Part shown: positions 1 to 8,199 of the stretch, piece by piece
Layout of the letters: every line of letters begins with the position of its first letter
Position numbering within the stretch: the stretch's first letter is position 1
Assembly: GCA_020634215.1 (NCBI GenBank)
Contig: JACKCD010000043.1
Coordinates: forward strand, 1-50,583
Direction of reading: 5' to 3'
DNA length: 50,583 nucleotides
Source: Ardenticatenaceae bacterium
GTDB taxonomy: Bacteria > Chloroflexota > Anaerolineae > Promineifilales > Promineifilaceae
Translations under genes and position numbers: made by a program
Notes under the pieces: generated by a model
Databases searched by the model: none
What the model was told of the DNA's origin: nothing
What the model saw: only the letters and a program-made list of their open reading frames with translations

Positions 1-727
1 CTCCCCACAGCCAAACCAGCCCCAGCGTCAGCCCAAACAGCACCGCCTGGCAGCCCAGCGCATAGAGCCGCAGCCGGGTGGGAATGCGGAGCGAGCCGTC
101 GGGGTTGGGGGTGGTGCCGAGATAAACGGCCGTTGTCACCACCCCATGCGCCGCATCATTTGCCACATCGCGCAGGCTGGCGTTGATGCCGTTGACCAGC
201 AAAATGTAGACGACGACCACGGCAGCAGTGAGCCAGGTGAGCGGGTTGGGCTGGCCGCTGGCGGCGGCTCCGGCCAGCAGCAGTGCCGCCCAGCCAAGAC
301 CCTGGATGAAGTCGGTGAGGGGCGGAACGGCCGTTTTCTTCCCCCACACATCATAGATTGCCAAACAAAGAAAGGCCAGCAGCAGCCAGGCGACGGCGGC
401 GGGTTGGTGGGTGTGGCGGTGGGTGTAAACGGCCGTTAGCGGCACCATCAACCCCGCGATAACCGTCGCAAGCTGCGGCGAAATGCGCCCCGCCACCAGC
501 GGGTAGGCCGCTCGGCTGGGCTGGGTGCGGTCAATCGGCAAATCCACCACGTCGTTGAGAATGTAGGCGAAGGCGTGGAAACCGAGGGCCACCAGCAGCA
601 GCGGCCAAATATTGCCCCAGCCAAGCTGCGGGTTAACGGTGGCCGCCCCCAGCAGCGGCAGCATCCCGCTGAAGCCAAAGAGGGCGAGGTGGAGGAAGCG
701 GGTGAAGAAAACAAGCGAAGAAGGCAT
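1..727 (-). CDS. UbiA-family prenyltransferase, 3' end beyond window
   Basis: This is the N-terminal 242 residues of an integral-membrane prenyltransferase of the UbiA superfamily, which transfers an isoprenoid chain from a diphosphate to an aromatic or other acceptor. The first Asp-rich motif is visible as NDVVDLPID at residues 58-66, the Mg-diphosphate binding signature, and several hydrophobic segments follow. The ATG at 727 was chosen because translation from it gives MPSSLVFF and a continuous membrane protein up to the window edge. Other frames here give only Arg/Ser/Pro-rich shadow peptides. It lies downstream of the P450 on the same strand with a repeat hairpin between them. A second UbiA protein is encoded at 37141-37980. 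Substrate cannot be told from sequence. Confidence 0.85.
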   Translation of the reverse strand, partial: MPSSLVFFTRFLHLALFGFSGMLPLLGAATVNPQLGWGNIWPLLLVALGFHAFAYILNDVVDLPIDRTQPSRAAYPLVAGRISPQLATVIAGLMVPLTAVYTHRHTHQPAAVAWLLLAFLCLAIYDVWGKKTAVPPLTDFIQGLGWAALLLAGAAASGQPNPLTWLTAAVVVVYILLVNGINASLRDVANDAAHGVVTTAVYLGTTPNPDGSLRIPTRLRLYALGCQAVLFGLTLGLVWLWG

Positions 728-734
728 GAAGCAA

Positions 735-794
735 GTACCAAATAACCAATAACAACTACCTAAACTGATTACTGGTTACTGGTTACTGATTACC
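735..794. repeat. Heptamer-unit inverted repeat (ATTACTG family)
   Basis: The gap between the P450 stop and the UbiA start carries units of the form ACTGATT/ACTGGTT in near-tandem array. Looser complementary TAACCAA-like units lie on the left side. The array runs to the P450 stop codon. The same family recurs at 5021-5088, 14210-14242 and 24734-24805. Confidence 0.6.
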
Positions 795-1989
795 ATCGCA
801 AATTCAGCCACTTCGGCCCGCGAAACAGCACACCGGAGCGCCATTCGATGGTTTCATCGGCCAGAGCCAGGGTGGGGAAGCGGGTGAAGAGGGTTTGCAG
901 GGCGATTTTGCCTTCGAGCCGGGCGAGGTGCGCCCCCAGGCAAAAATGGATGCCGAGGCCAAAGCTGAGGTGGCGGCTGTCTTCGCGCTCAATGTCAAAC
1001 TGGTCGGGCTGGGCGTATTGGCAGCCGTCGCGGTTGGCGGAGGTGATGACGACGCGCACCAAGTCGCCGCGCCGGATGGGGTGGCCTTTGAAGACAAAAT
1101 CTTGCCGCGCCCAGCGGGTGGTGGAGGTTTCGACGGGGCCGTCGTAGCGCAGCAGTTCCTCAACGGCCGTTTCCCACAGTTCCGGCCGCGCTTGCAGCAA
1201 CGCCAACTGCGCTGGGTGTTGCAGCAGCGTCACCACCCCCATCCCCAGCATATTGACCACCGTCTCATGTCCCGTCACCAACAGCAGCACCACCATGCTC
1301 GCCCGTTCCGCCTCGCTAAAACGGTCGCCGCTTTCCTCCGCCTCCACCAGCGCCGTCAGCAAATCGTCGCGGGGGGATTGCTGCCGCTGGGCGCAGAGGG
1401 TGTTGATGTAGCCGATAAAATCATGGATGTACCGTTTGCGCTGCCGCCAGTTGATGCCGTGGCTGCCAGGGGCAATAACCGCCTTGCACCATTCGCGCAC
1501 CTGCTCGCCGTCCGCCTCCGGCACGCCCAGCAGGTCGGTGATGAGCTGTATCGGCATGGGAAAGGCAAAATCGTTGATATATTCCATTTGTCCCTGCGCC
1601 GCCACCCGATCCAGTAGGTCGTTTGTCACCTGCTGGATGCGCGGAATCATGCCGTCAATGCGGCGCGGGGTGAATGCTTTGTTGACCAGCGACCGCAGCC
1701 GGGTGTGGTCGGGTGGGTCGGCAAAGAGCATGTTTTGGTTGATGAGGTCAAGCACGCCGCCGCTGCTGATGGGGTGTTTGTGGTCACCGGGGGCAAAGGC
1801 GTTGCGGGCGTTTTTGCCAAGGCGCTCGTTGTCTTTGAGAATCTCCACCACATCTTCGTGACGGGTGATGTACCAAATGGAACGGCCGTTTGGGGCCACA
1901 TGGGCATAAATCGGTGCTTCCTCCCGCAAACGGGCAAAGGTTGGATGCGGGTCAGCCTTAAAGGCGCGGCTAAAGAGGTCGTAATCCAC
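790..1989 (-). CDS. Cytochrome P450
   Basis: This is a soluble bacterial class I P450 monooxygenase of about 399 residues, a normal length. The heme-binding loop FGLGIHFCLG is near residues 343-352, with the thiolate Cys at about 350. The K-helix ExxR is ELLR at about 278-281, and the I-helix oxygen-activation segment TGHET is at about 239-243. The frame is open further upstream to a TTG at 2016. I prefer the GTG at 1989, which gives MDYDLFSRAF and places a GGAT about 9 nt upstream; neither start has a strong ribosome site. No ferredoxin or reductase gene is adjacent. The product lies upstream of a UbiA enzyme, so a terpenoid or quinone modification role is possible but only inferred. Confidence 0.93.
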   Translation of the reverse strand: MDYDLFSRAFKADPHPTFARLREEAPIYAHVAPNGRSIWYITRHEDVVEILKDNERLGKNARNAFAPGDHKHPISSGGVLDLINQNMLFADPPDHTRLRSLVNKAFTPRRIDGMIPRIQQVTNDLLDRVAAQGQMEYINDFAFPMPIQLITDLLGVPEADGEQVREWCKAVIAPGSHGINWRQRKRYIHDFIGYINTLCAQRQQSPRDDLLTALVEAEESGDRFSEAERASMVVLLLVTGHETVVNMLGMGVVTLLQHPAQLALLQARPELWETAVEELLRYDGPVETSTTRWARQDFVFKGHPIRRGDLVRVVITSANRDGCQYAQPDQFDIEREDSRHLSFGLGIHFCLGAHLARLEGKIALQTLFTRFPTLALADETIEWRSGVLFRGPKWLNLRW

Positions 1990-2044
1990 GGCAGTTATCC
2001 ATGTTATACCATCCAACGGTCAGAATCTAACATTGCTGTTTATT

Positions 2045-2120
2045 AGCCACAAGTGGCAAGTAGCAAGTGGCAAGTCTCTTTTGCCAACCAGACTTGCTAC
2101 CTGCGACTTGTTACTTGCAG
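2045..2120. repeat. Heptamer-unit hairpin (CAAGTGG/CAAGTAG family)
   Basis: The left arm is built from units CAAGTGG, CAAGTAG, CAAGTGG, CAAGTCT. The right arm carries complementary ACTTGCT, ACTTGTT-type units, with a short loop near 2078-2090. It lies between the HD-domain gene and the P450. A sister copy with the same inner CAAGTCT arm and TTGC loop sequence occurs at 44392-44475. Confidence 0.75.
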
Positions 2121-2155
2121 ATACAAGAATGCAAGTTTGCAAATTTGGTTGGCGG

Positions 2156-2707
2156 CTAGATTGCTGGTTCCTGCGTAAATATCCGCCGCACCATCGGCTC
2201 AAAAAAGGCCAGCGGCAGTGAATCATAGCTGGGGTCAAAACAATTTTGGTCATACTTTTCGCAAAATTCGGCGCAATCATCATACCAGGGATGGTCTTTA
2301 TACGCATCCCGCGCATTGCGATCCTCGCCGTAATGGTGGGCATAGTAGACCATTTGGAACAGACCGTGGTATTTGACAATCCAGACAATACGCTCCGGCA
2401 AATACGGCCGTAAAATCGCCGCCACCATCTCCCCGTGCGTGTACGGTGCCAGCACATCCCCAATGTCATGCAGCAGCGCCGCCACCACATACGCCTCATC
2501 CTGCCCATCCCGATAGGCTCGCGTGGCCGACTGTAGCGAATGCTCATACCGCGTCACCTGGTACCCCGATAGCGACGTTTTCAACGCCTCCACCGCCGCC
2601 AGCAACCGATCCGGCAGCGTTTCGTTGTACTGCTTCTCCAACCGCTGCAGCAGCAAATAATCCTCCCGCGTTCCCTCCGCCATCTGCGTAAAACTCACCG
2701 TTTCCAT
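2156..2707 (-). CDS. HD-domain protein, PhnZ/inositol-oxygenase-like
   Basis: A 183-residue protein with an HD-type metal site: H56 in EHSLQ, the H80-D81 pair in LLHDIGD, H91 in THGE, H114 in KYHG and D153 in the DQNCFDP segment. This spacing matches the mixed-valent di-iron HD oxygenases related to PhnZ (phosphonate breakdown) and myo-inositol oxygenase, rather than HD phosphohydrolases. The C-terminal EPMVRRIF is typical of that subgroup as I recall it. No phosphonate-uptake or aminotransferase gene is next to it, so the substrate is unknown. The ATG at 2707 is preceded by an AGGAGG-type ribosome site in TTAGGAGGAAAG. The gene is oriented with the P450. Confidence 0.8.
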   Translation of the reverse strand: METVSFTQMAEGTREDYLLLQRLEKQYNETLPDRLLAAVEALKTSLSGYQVTRYEHSLQSATRAYRDGQDEAYVVAALLHDIGDVLAPYTHGEMVAAILRPYLPERIVWIVKYHGLFQMVYYAHHYGEDRNARDAYKDHPWYDDCAEFCEKYDQNCFDPSYDSLPLAFFEPMVRRIFTQEPAI

Positions 2708-2994
2708 CTTTCCTCCTAACGATTATGAATAGCTATTCAACACTCTAAAGACCAACTTTCGGAACTTATCTAACGCTGCCTATCAACAACAAACAAATCA
2801 AGTCATACATATACTCAAATCAGAATGAAAAACATGGTTTTTGCCTGATTGGTACAGAGAAAACCGCAGGTTTCCATTGCTTTAAGTATAGTTTGTTGGA
2901 TTATAACAGCAGCTTAAAGTATTGCATTTCAAACCCAAAAGCATGTATACTCCGTGTAGTTAGTCGTTCTTGTTTCCCTAATTAGGAGTCTCTC
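2708..2994. other. AT-rich intergenic region between divergent genes
   Basis: This 287-bp region separates the divergent HD-domain gene and the plus-strand lipoprotein. It is visibly AT-rich and lacks both the AACGGCCGTT palindrome and the heptamer hairpins found in most other gaps. Apart from one promoter-like site near its right end, I see nothing else in it. Confidence 0.5.
2922..2951 (+). promoter_or_regulatory. Sigma70-like promoter for the 2995 gene
   Basis: A TTGCAT -35-like box (2922-2927) and a TATACT -10-like box (2946-2951) are separated by 18 bp, about 45 nt upstream of the start codon. The match is by eye only. Confidence 0.45.
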
Positions 2995-3741
2995 ATGTGG
3001 GCAAAATGTAATCTTTTTTTGCTTGGGTTTCTTCTCTGCTCTTGTTCACTTGTAACCGGGAAAAATGTAAATACAGCCTTTAAAGCAGGGATCGAGGTGT
3101 CATTCTTAAGCATCGCCATTAATAGTTCTGGAGATCTGGTCATTTCAGTGTCCCCTTCACTTACTGTACCAACACCGTTAGGAAGCTTCGGGCTATTTAC
3201 AGAAGCGGAATTTACTTTTGAAGATATAAGTTCTTCTTTTCCTGATAAGCAAATATTAATCATACAAGCTACGCAAAAACAATGGGTTTATGATCTGCAT
3301 GATCAACAAATAGAGATAACCCTAAACAATGTAGATGCAGCTATAACAAGTAATGGGAGGGGTAATATCTTAGTAAAGATATCAGACGAAACGAGTAACA
3401 GGCAACCGGAATTTCGTTATATTCCATCACCTCAGCCTTATTCTCAAACTTGCCCTGGGGCATTTAGTACTCGCCTTGAAAAAGGGCAAAACGCAATTGT
3501 AGTACCTTTTCAAGTAAAAGTATTCACTGGAGCTGGCACTCATTACCCATTAGCTCAACACAAATATCTTAAAAAAGGTCGTAGAATGATTGTTCTTGAT
3601 GGGCCGGTTTGCAATGGGGGAATGTTGTGGTGGGAAATCCAGAGTGAAGAATTAACTCTTAGTAATGGTCAACAAGGCATTATCCATGGGTGGATTCCTG
3701 AAGAAAGTGGGGATGAATGGATGCTTGAGCCAATACACTAA
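2995..3741 (+). CDS. Putative lipoprotein with SH3-like C-terminus
   Basis: A 248-residue protein of unknown function. The N-terminus is a short lipoprotein signal (hydrophobic LLGFLLCSC, a plausible lipobox with Cys at about 17). The middle part is beta-rich without a motif I recognise. The last 75 residues (FTGAGTHYPLAQHKY onward) resemble a bacterial SH3-like domain with Trp residues and an HGWIP turn. The start is fixed by a GGAG about 6 nt upstream of ATG. The gene is markedly AT-rich and holds no AACGGCCGTT, unlike the long genes around it, which suggests recent acquisition. It points right and converges on zur. The function is not known. Confidence 0.7.
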   Translation: MWAKCNLFLLGFLLCSCSLVTGKNVNTAFKAGIEVSFLSIAINSSGDLVISVSPSLTVPTPLGSFGLFTEAEFTFEDISSSFPDKQILIIQATQKQWVYDLHDQQIEITLNNVDAAITSNGRGNILVKISDETSNRQPEFRYIPSPQPYSQTCPGAFSTRLEKGQNAIVVPFQVKVFTGAGTHYPLAQHKYLKKGRRMIVLDGPVCNGGMLWWEIQSEELTLSNGQQGIIHGWIPEESGDEWMLEPIH

Positions 3742-3752
3742 GCCTATATCAA

Positions 3753-4181
3753 TCACCTGCTGCGGCAGGCCGCACACAGCCCATAAAATTCCACCAAATG
3801 CCCCTGAATTTGAAAATCAAATCGCTGACTGAGCAGCCTTTCCAGCTCTTCCAACCCACAATCGGCCACCTCCTGCACCTGGGCGCAGTTGGTGCAAATC
3901 AGGTGATGGTGGTGGCCGTTTTCCAGCAAAACATAGTGCGCCGCCCCCGTTCCCTGGTAAACGGGTCGAATCAATCCCGTCTCACTGAGCAAATCCAGCG
4001 TGCGGTAAACAGTCATGCGCCCCACGCTGGGAGCCTGTTCCCGCACCATTTCCGCCAGCCCATCGGCACTAATATGACCGCCACACTGCACCAGCACTGC
4101 CAAAATAAGCTGCCGCGCCGCCGTCAGCCGATGGCCGCGCTCCTGCAAAGCCGCCTGCAAAACCTTGACCTGTTTATCCAT
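3753..4181 (-). CDS. zur: Fur-family zinc uptake regulator
   Basis: A 142-residue Fur-family metalloregulator. Residues 1-80 form the winged-helix domain, with the recognition segment GRMTVYRTLDLL at 54-65. A His-rich metal segment GHHHHLICTNC lies at about 89-99, and a second CxxC (C136, C139) completes the structural zinc site with C96/C99. The gene follows znuB with a 3-nt gap, in the order znuC-znuB-zur, which favours Zur over Fur or PerR. Family knowledge says Zn-loaded Zur represses uptake genes. Its likely operators are the three 15-bp palindromes at 6045-6059 and 12058-12100, so the gene would be autoregulated. Confidence 0.87.
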   Translation of the reverse strand: MDKQVKVLQAALQERGHRLTAARQLILAVLVQCGGHISADGLAEMVREQAPSVGRMTVYRTLDLLSETGLIRPVYQGTGAAHYVLLENGHHHHLICTNCAQVQEVADCGLEELERLLSQRFDFQIQGHLVEFYGLCAACRSR

Positions 4182-4184
4182 TTG

Positions 4185-5012
4185 TCATCCCCTGCGCCAT
4201 AAACCCCGCTGTGGCGCAAACAAAAAGGCCAGCACAAACAGCAGCGTTGTCACCAGCACCACCGCCGGGCCAGAAGCAATGTTGAGATAAAACGACAAAT
4301 ACAGCCCGACAATCCCCGATGCTGCGCCAATGATTGCCGCCACCCCCATCATGGGGGCCAGGCGGCGGGTTAGCAAGGAGGCGGTGGCGGCGGGTGTAAC
4401 GAGCATGGCAACCATGAGGGCAATGCCGACCACTTGCAGAGCCACAACAATGGTAATGGCGATGAGAACAAGCAGCAAGTAGCGTAAAAATTCGGCCGGG
4501 AGCCGCAGCGTGACCGCAAGCGTGGGGTCAAAGGAGATGACAAGAAACTCTTTGTAAAAGAGCAAAATGGTGAGCAGCACCACAATACCTAATCCCAATG
4601 TGACCCACAAATCAGTAGCCGACACGCCCAGCAGGTTGCCAAAGAGAAAATGGGCCAAATCAACGGTGTAGTTGCCGGTGGCAGAGAGCATAGCGACCCC
4701 CAGGGCAAAGGTTCCGGCAAAGATCACGCCGATGGCGGTGTCTTCTTTAACGACCCCCTGGCTGCTGAGAGCGCCAATGCCAACGGCCGTTAATATCCCC
4801 ATCACCAATGCCCCCAACGCCAGCGGCCAGCCCAGCAAAAACGCCACCACCACCCCCGGCAAAATCGTGTGCGCCAGCGCATCGCCAAAAAAGGCCATGC
4901 CGCGCAGCACCACATACGTTCCCAGCACCGAACACACCACCCCCACGATAATGGAGGCCAGCAGCCCGCGCACGATGAAGCTGTAGCTTAAGGGTTCGAG
5001 TAACCAGTCCAT
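4185..5012 (-). CDS. znuB: Zinc/manganese ABC transporter permease
   Basis: This is a 275-residue integral-membrane subunit of the ABC-3 family (ZnuB/MntB/TroC type). It has about eight hydrophobic segments spread along its whole length and the conserved GMAFFGDALAHTILPG loop near residues 38-53. It would form the metal channel in the cytoplasmic membrane, powered by ZnuC. It lies between znuC and zur on one strand, only 3 nt from zur, so the three are almost certainly cotranscribed. Zinc specificity is inferred from the linked Zur-like regulator and the His-rich ZnuA. Manganese is the main alternative. The 57-nt gap to znuC is filled by a heptamer repeat. Confidence 0.9.
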   Translation of the reverse strand: MDWLLEPLSYSFIVRGLLASIIVGVVCSVLGTYVVLRGMAFFGDALAHTILPGVVVAFLLGWPLALGALVMGILTAVGIGALSSQGVVKEDTAIGVIFAGTFALGVAMLSATGNYTVDLAHFLFGNLLGVSATDLWVTLGLGIVVLLTILLFYKEFLVISFDPTLAVTLRLPAEFLRYLLLVLIAITIVVALQVVGIALMVAMLVTPAATASLLTRRLAPMMGVAAIIGAASGIVGLYLSFYLNIASGPAVVLVTTLLFVLAFLFAPQRGLWRRG

Positions 5013-5020
5013 TGTTTTGG

Positions 5021-5088
5021 TAAACAGTGACCAGTCATCAGTAATCAGTGATTTAGTACCGATTACCGATTACCGATTACTGATTACT
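5021..5088. repeat. Heptamer-unit hairpin (ATTACCG/ATCAGTA family)
   Basis: The left arm has CAGTGA/CATCAGTAATCAGTG units. The right arm has three CCGATTA units followed by CTGATTA units, complementary to the left. The right arm runs into the 3' end of znuC and supplies its last five codons and its stop. Confidence 0.75.
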
Positions 5089-5891
5089 CCCCCTCCTCCA
5101 TACGCTTCTAACAAAAAATGGGGTTGCAGAACGGCCGTTGCTGCCCCAAATGCCACCACCCGCTTGTTCAGCAGCAGCACCTTGTCAAACCGCTCCGCCG
5201 CCAAATTCAGGTCATGGGTTGCCACCACCACCGTCACCCCATCCGGCCGCACGCTGTCCAAAATCTCAAACAACGCCTCCTGGCTGGGCAAATCCAGCCC
5301 CGTCAGCGGCTCATCCAGCAGCAGCAGCGACGCTTCCTGCGCCAAAGCGCGGGCAATAAACACCCGCTGCTGCTGCCCCCCCGACAATTCCCCAATTTGC
5401 CGCCCGGCCAAATGTGCCGCCCCCGCCCGCGCCAAACTATCGGCCACAATCTCCCGGTCGCGGCGGGCAGGCCAGCGAAACAGCCCAATTCGCCCCACCC
5501 GCCCCATCATCACCACATCCTCCACCGTCACCGGAAATGACCAATCAATCTGGTTACGCTGCGGCACATAGCCAATGCAAATGTGGCCGTTGGGACCGTG
5601 ACCATAGACCGTTACCAGACCTTCCGTCGGTTTCACCGTCCCCACAATGAGCTTAAACAAGGTGCTTTTACCGGCCCCATTTGGCCCCACCACAGCAATC
5701 CGCTGCCCGGCTTCCACCGTGAAATCCACCTCGCGCAGGGCATAATCGGCTCCCGCTGCGGGGCGTGGCTGGCGGGTAGTGCCTTGCGCCCCGGCCGCGT
5801 AGGCCACCGACACGTTTTGCAGGGCCAAGGTGGGAGCCGCCGGCTCATGCACTACGTCCCGCGATTTCGTTAAGCTCATCACAACATTCAT
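5070..5891 (-). CDS. znuC: Zinc ABC transporter ATP-binding protein
   Basis: A 273-residue cytoplasmic ATPase subunit. It has Walker A GPNGAGKST (69-77), a Q-loop Gln near 111, the signature LSGGQQQR (169-176), Walker B LLLLDEP (about 189-195) and an H-loop His at about 226. It would drive ZnuB-mediated metal import with the binding protein ZnuA encoded 5 kb away. The N-terminus has an unusual insert, YAAGAQGTTRQPRPAAG, before the first strand pair. The C-terminal VISNR and the stop codon are encoded by the heptamer repeat that follows, so the tail looks like an accidental extension. The upstream region contains a 15-bp Zur-like palindrome at 6045-6059, with a repeat element between it and the start codon. 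Confidence 0.93.
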   Translation of the reverse strand: MNVVMSLTKSRDVVHEPAAPTLALQNVSVAYAAGAQGTTRQPRPAAGADYALREVDFTVEAGQRIAVVGPNGAGKSTLFKLIVGTVKPTEGLVTVYGHGPNGHICIGYVPQRNQIDWSFPVTVEDVVMMGRVGRIGLFRWPARRDREIVADSLARAGAAHLAGRQIGELSGGQQQRVFIARALAQEASLLLLDEPLTGLDLPSQEALFEILDSVRPDGVTVVVATHDLNLAAERFDKVLLLNKRVVAFGAATAVLQPHFLLEAYGGGGVISNR

Positions 5892-5948
5892 ATTGATTTT
5901 GTAACTATTCAGGGCTGACAGTCACGAACCAGTTTTCGACCAAGACAT

Positions 5949-6029
5949 GTCATTTCGACGAGTCTTCGAGGAGAAATCCCGCTCCCTTTGCCTAGAAACA
6001 TGGGATTTCTCGGAAGACCTCGAAATGAC
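5949..6029. repeat. Dispersed 81-bp inverted repeat, family A copy 1
   Basis: A long hairpin starts with GTCATTTCGACGAGTC and ends with the complementary GACCTCGAAATGAC; the inner arms are GAGAAATCCC and GGGATTTCTC. It lies in the presumed 5' leader of znuC. Three more copies occur at 13075-13157, 21849-21945 and 46881-46962, always between genes. Confidence 0.85.
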
Positions 6030-6044
6030 ACCCGTATAGTTATT

Positions 6045-6059
6045 TGATATTTTATACCA
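6045..6059. promoter_or_regulatory. Zur-box-like palindrome upstream of znuCB-zur
   Basis: TGATATTTTATACCA differs at only two positions from TGATATTTTGTATCA, which is found (as its complement) upstream of znuA at 12086-12100. It is in the gap upstream of the znuC-znuB-zur operon, about 155 bp from the znuC start. Assigning it to Zur is an inference from the shared metal context. Confidence 0.6.
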
Positions 6060-6090
6060 AAAACTGAGTAGGACAATTTTGCAAATTGTC

Positions 6091-7203
6091 CTACGGCACC
6101 CAGGCGGGTTGGGTGCCGGGGGTGATGAGGGAGCGAAGCTCACGGGTGGCGGTGTCGTAGAGCCAAACGGTGGGTTCGGCACCGGGGCGGGCGAGTTCGT
6201 ACCCTTGGAAAGTGAGATAACGGCCGTTTTTCGACCACCCCGCCACCCCAAAATGCACCTCCGGCCGGTTCGTCAGGTTGATTGGTTCGCCACCAGCGCG
6301 GGGCAGCAGCCAAATTTGTTTGCCATCGGGCGAGCGCGGCACTTTGCGCGTAATGGCAATCCAACGGCTGTCGGGCGAAACGGTGGGCAGGCTGTCGTTG
6401 ACTTCCGCCGCCGCCCCGCTGAGATCAACGGCCGTTTCCGCCGCCAACTCCACAGCAAACAGATGCAGGGCAAACTGCTCCCCGTCCAGCAGTATATCGG
6501 TGACGAATAGCGTATCCCCCTGCGTGTCCCACACCCCCGGCTCGCCGGAACGGCTGGGAATGCGAATGGTTTGGCCGGTTTCAAGGTTGTACGCCTGCAC
6601 TTCCTGGGCATTCGGAGAGACATAGCTCAACCAACGGCCGTTTGGCGAAAACGCTGCCCCCCACCCCAGCCATTGTGAATCGGAAAAAACGGCCGTTGTG
6701 CTGCCCGTCGCTACATCCACCCACCACAGCCGGGGAGAGCCGGGAGGCGCACCAGGGGTGGCAACGGTGCGCCGTTCATAGACCAGCCGCTGGCCGTCGG
6801 GCGACCAGCGGGGCTGGCTGCACAGAGCATCGTCGCAGATCAGGAGGGGGCGGGATAAACGGCCGTTTGTCCCCACCAGCCACAAATCCCCCAACCCATC
6901 CGCCCGCCGCCGCGTATAAACCACCGTCTGGCCATCGGGCGACACGGCAAAATCGGCCACATCAGCCGTTTCATCCGTCAACGCCAGGGGTAGATCATCT
7001 GTTTCCGGGTCAAGCAAAAACAGCCGATTGCGCCCCGCTTCGTCCCAAGCAATGTACAAAATTCCGTTAGGTGGGTCGCCCAGGGCCCAGTTGCCGCTTT
7101 GCCACAGCATCCCTGCCACCGCCACCACCGCCGCCAGCAGTGTCAGCCACACCGCCCGGTCAAAGCGGCTAAAACGGTGTGGAGGGTGAGATACAAGAAT
7201 CAT
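6091..7203 (-). CDS. Membrane-anchored TolB/PD40-type beta-propeller protein
   Basis: A 370-residue protein with one N-terminal hydrophobic segment (about 16-36), followed by repeated propeller blades marked by SPDGQTVVYTRR, SPDGQRLVYERR, SPNGRWLSYVS and SPDSRWIAITR. The pattern is that of PD40/WD40-like TolB propellers, which usually act as extracytoplasmic scaffolds. The ATG at 7203 (MILVSHPPH) was preferred over an upstream in-frame start, because the extra 22 codons are simply the translated repeat at 7205-7305. It lies between the permease pair and znuC, but nothing in it indicates zinc binding. AACGGCCGTT is dense here, with at least five copies encoding TAV or NGR. Confidence 0.8.
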   Translation of the reverse strand: MILVSHPPHRFSRFDRAVWLTLLAAVVAVAGMLWQSGNWALGDPPNGILYIAWDEAGRNRLFLLDPETDDLPLALTDETADVADFAVSPDGQTVVYTRRRADGLGDLWLVGTNGRLSRPLLICDDALCSQPRWSPDGQRLVYERRTVATPGAPPGSPRLWWVDVATGSTTAVFSDSQWLGWGAAFSPNGRWLSYVSPNAQEVQAYNLETGQTIRIPSRSGEPGVWDTQGDTLFVTDILLDGEQFALHLFAVELAAETAVDLSGAAAEVNDSLPTVSPDSRWIAITRKVPRSPDGKQIWLLPRAGGEPINLTNRPEVHFGVAGWSKNGRYLTFQGYELARPGAEPTVWLYDTATRELRSLITPGTQPAWVP

Positions 7204-7204
7204 A

Positions 7205-7305
7205 AAGTTTAATAGGACGCAGATTTTCCTGATTGGCCTGATTAAAAAGTAGCTGGAAAACAACGACATTATCAGGAAAATCAGGGAAATCAGCGTCCCA
7301 TTCCT
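7205..7305. repeat. Imperfect inverted repeat with CCTGATT units
   Basis: The arms run from GGACGCAGATTTTCCTGATT (about 7214) to the complementary AAATCAGCGTCCC near 7297. They contain repeated CCTGATT/AATCAGG units spaced 8-9 bp. It separates the ycgQ-like gene from the propeller gene. A related short GCGGATTT hairpin is at 30572-30618. Confidence 0.6.
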
Positions 7306-7310
7306 TAGTT

Positions 7311-8096
7311 CTATAAATGCAAGTAAGGTTGCGGGGGCTGCTCGGTTTTGGTAATGGTTTCGGCGACGAGGATGGGCATGGAACGGCCGTTAAACACCCC
7401 CACCTCAAACCGCCCCTGCACCTCCACCCATTGATCCGTCGGCAACGCAGCCCCATCCGGCCAGCGCACAATCAACCCCACTGGCGCGGCATCGGCCACG
7501 CAGCAGCTCACCGTAAACCGCGCCACCATAAACTCATCTGCCCCAAACCGAGCATCGCGGTAGACAAAGCCGATCACATCGGCACGCTGCCCCGCCAACG
7601 CCACCGGGTCGCCACTGCGCTGAAATTCCCCCAACCAATCTAAAATGTTGCGCTCTCCGGCAATGATTCCCATCACCTCGTTGCCACCAGGGGCGGCAAC
7701 CGACTTGATGGGGTCGGTGCCAAAGTTGATTTCGCGGTTGGAAACGGCCGTTGCCCCCAACGGTCGTGGCGGCACCAGCCAACCCAACAGCAGCGGCAGC
7801 ATCACAATCAGCACTCCCACCCAGCTTAAATCGTGGTCATGGTCATGATGCTCATGGTGGTGATCATGGGCAGCATCACTTTCTTGGCGACCCAGCCATT
7901 GGCGGAAATAGCTTACCCCCAACACCCCAAACCCCACCCCTGCCACCAGCGTCAACGTAAAAAAGCGTTCGTTGATATAGTACGAAACCACGCCGCTGGT
8001 GACACGGGTATAAAGAAACATGCCGAGGAGGAGAAGAACGGCCGTTTTCACCCCCTTCTCCACCACATTCCAATTCACCAACCACTTATCAATCAT
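7311..8096 (-). CDS. YcgQ-type membrane protein (DUF1980/TIGR03943)
   Basis: A 261-residue membrane protein. Two hydrophobic segments lie in the first 60 residues. A very His/Asp-rich cytoplasmic or extracytoplasmic loop (DAAHDHHHEHHDHDHD) follows, then another transmembrane segment and a C-terminal beta domain with an SCCVADA motif. This arrangement matches the TIGR03943/YcgQ family, which pairs with YcgR permeases. In published regulon reconstructions, as I recall, such pairs fall under Zur control and are thought to handle zinc; that is family knowledge, not proof here. The gene follows the permease gene with a repeat-filled gap. I chose the ATG at 8096 over a TTG at 8111. The His-rich loop supports metal binding. 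Confidence 0.85.
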   Translation of the reverse strand: MIDKWLVNWNVVEKGVKTAVLLLLGMFLYTRVTSGVVSYYINERFFTLTLVAGVGFGVLGVSYFRQWLGRQESDAAHDHHHEHHDHDHDLSWVGVLIVMLPLLLGWLVPPRPLGATAVSNREINFGTDPIKSVAAPGGNEVMGIIAGERNILDWLGEFQRSGDPVALAGQRADVIGFVYRDARFGADEFMVARFTVSCCVADAAPVGLIVRWPDGAALPTDQWVEVQGRFEVGVFNGRSMPILVAETITKTEQPPQPYLHL

Positions 8097-8114
8097 CAAC
8101 CATACCGCCAAAAA

Positions 8115-8195
8115 ATGACGGAGGACGAAAGACGGAAGACGAAGGTAAAATCATCGGTCGTCCGTCGTCGGTCGTCCGTCGTCCGCCAATCATCC
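8115..8195. repeat. Heptamer-unit hairpin (GTCGTCC/GACGAAG family)
   Basis: The left arm has GACGGAG, GACGAAA, GACGGAA, GACGAAG units. The right arm has GTCGTCC, GTCGTCG, GTCGTCC, GTCGTCC units. It separates the ycgR and ycgQ genes. Related arrays are at 29880-29936 and a half array near 12203-12228. Confidence 0.75.
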
Positions 8196-8199
8196 CCAT

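Noticed and set aside
895..1617. Long plus-strand open frame opposite the P450
   Set aside because: It is a high-GC antisense shadow: the minus strand carries all P450 motifs, and the plus-strand peptide is Arg/His/Gln-rich without a family signature.
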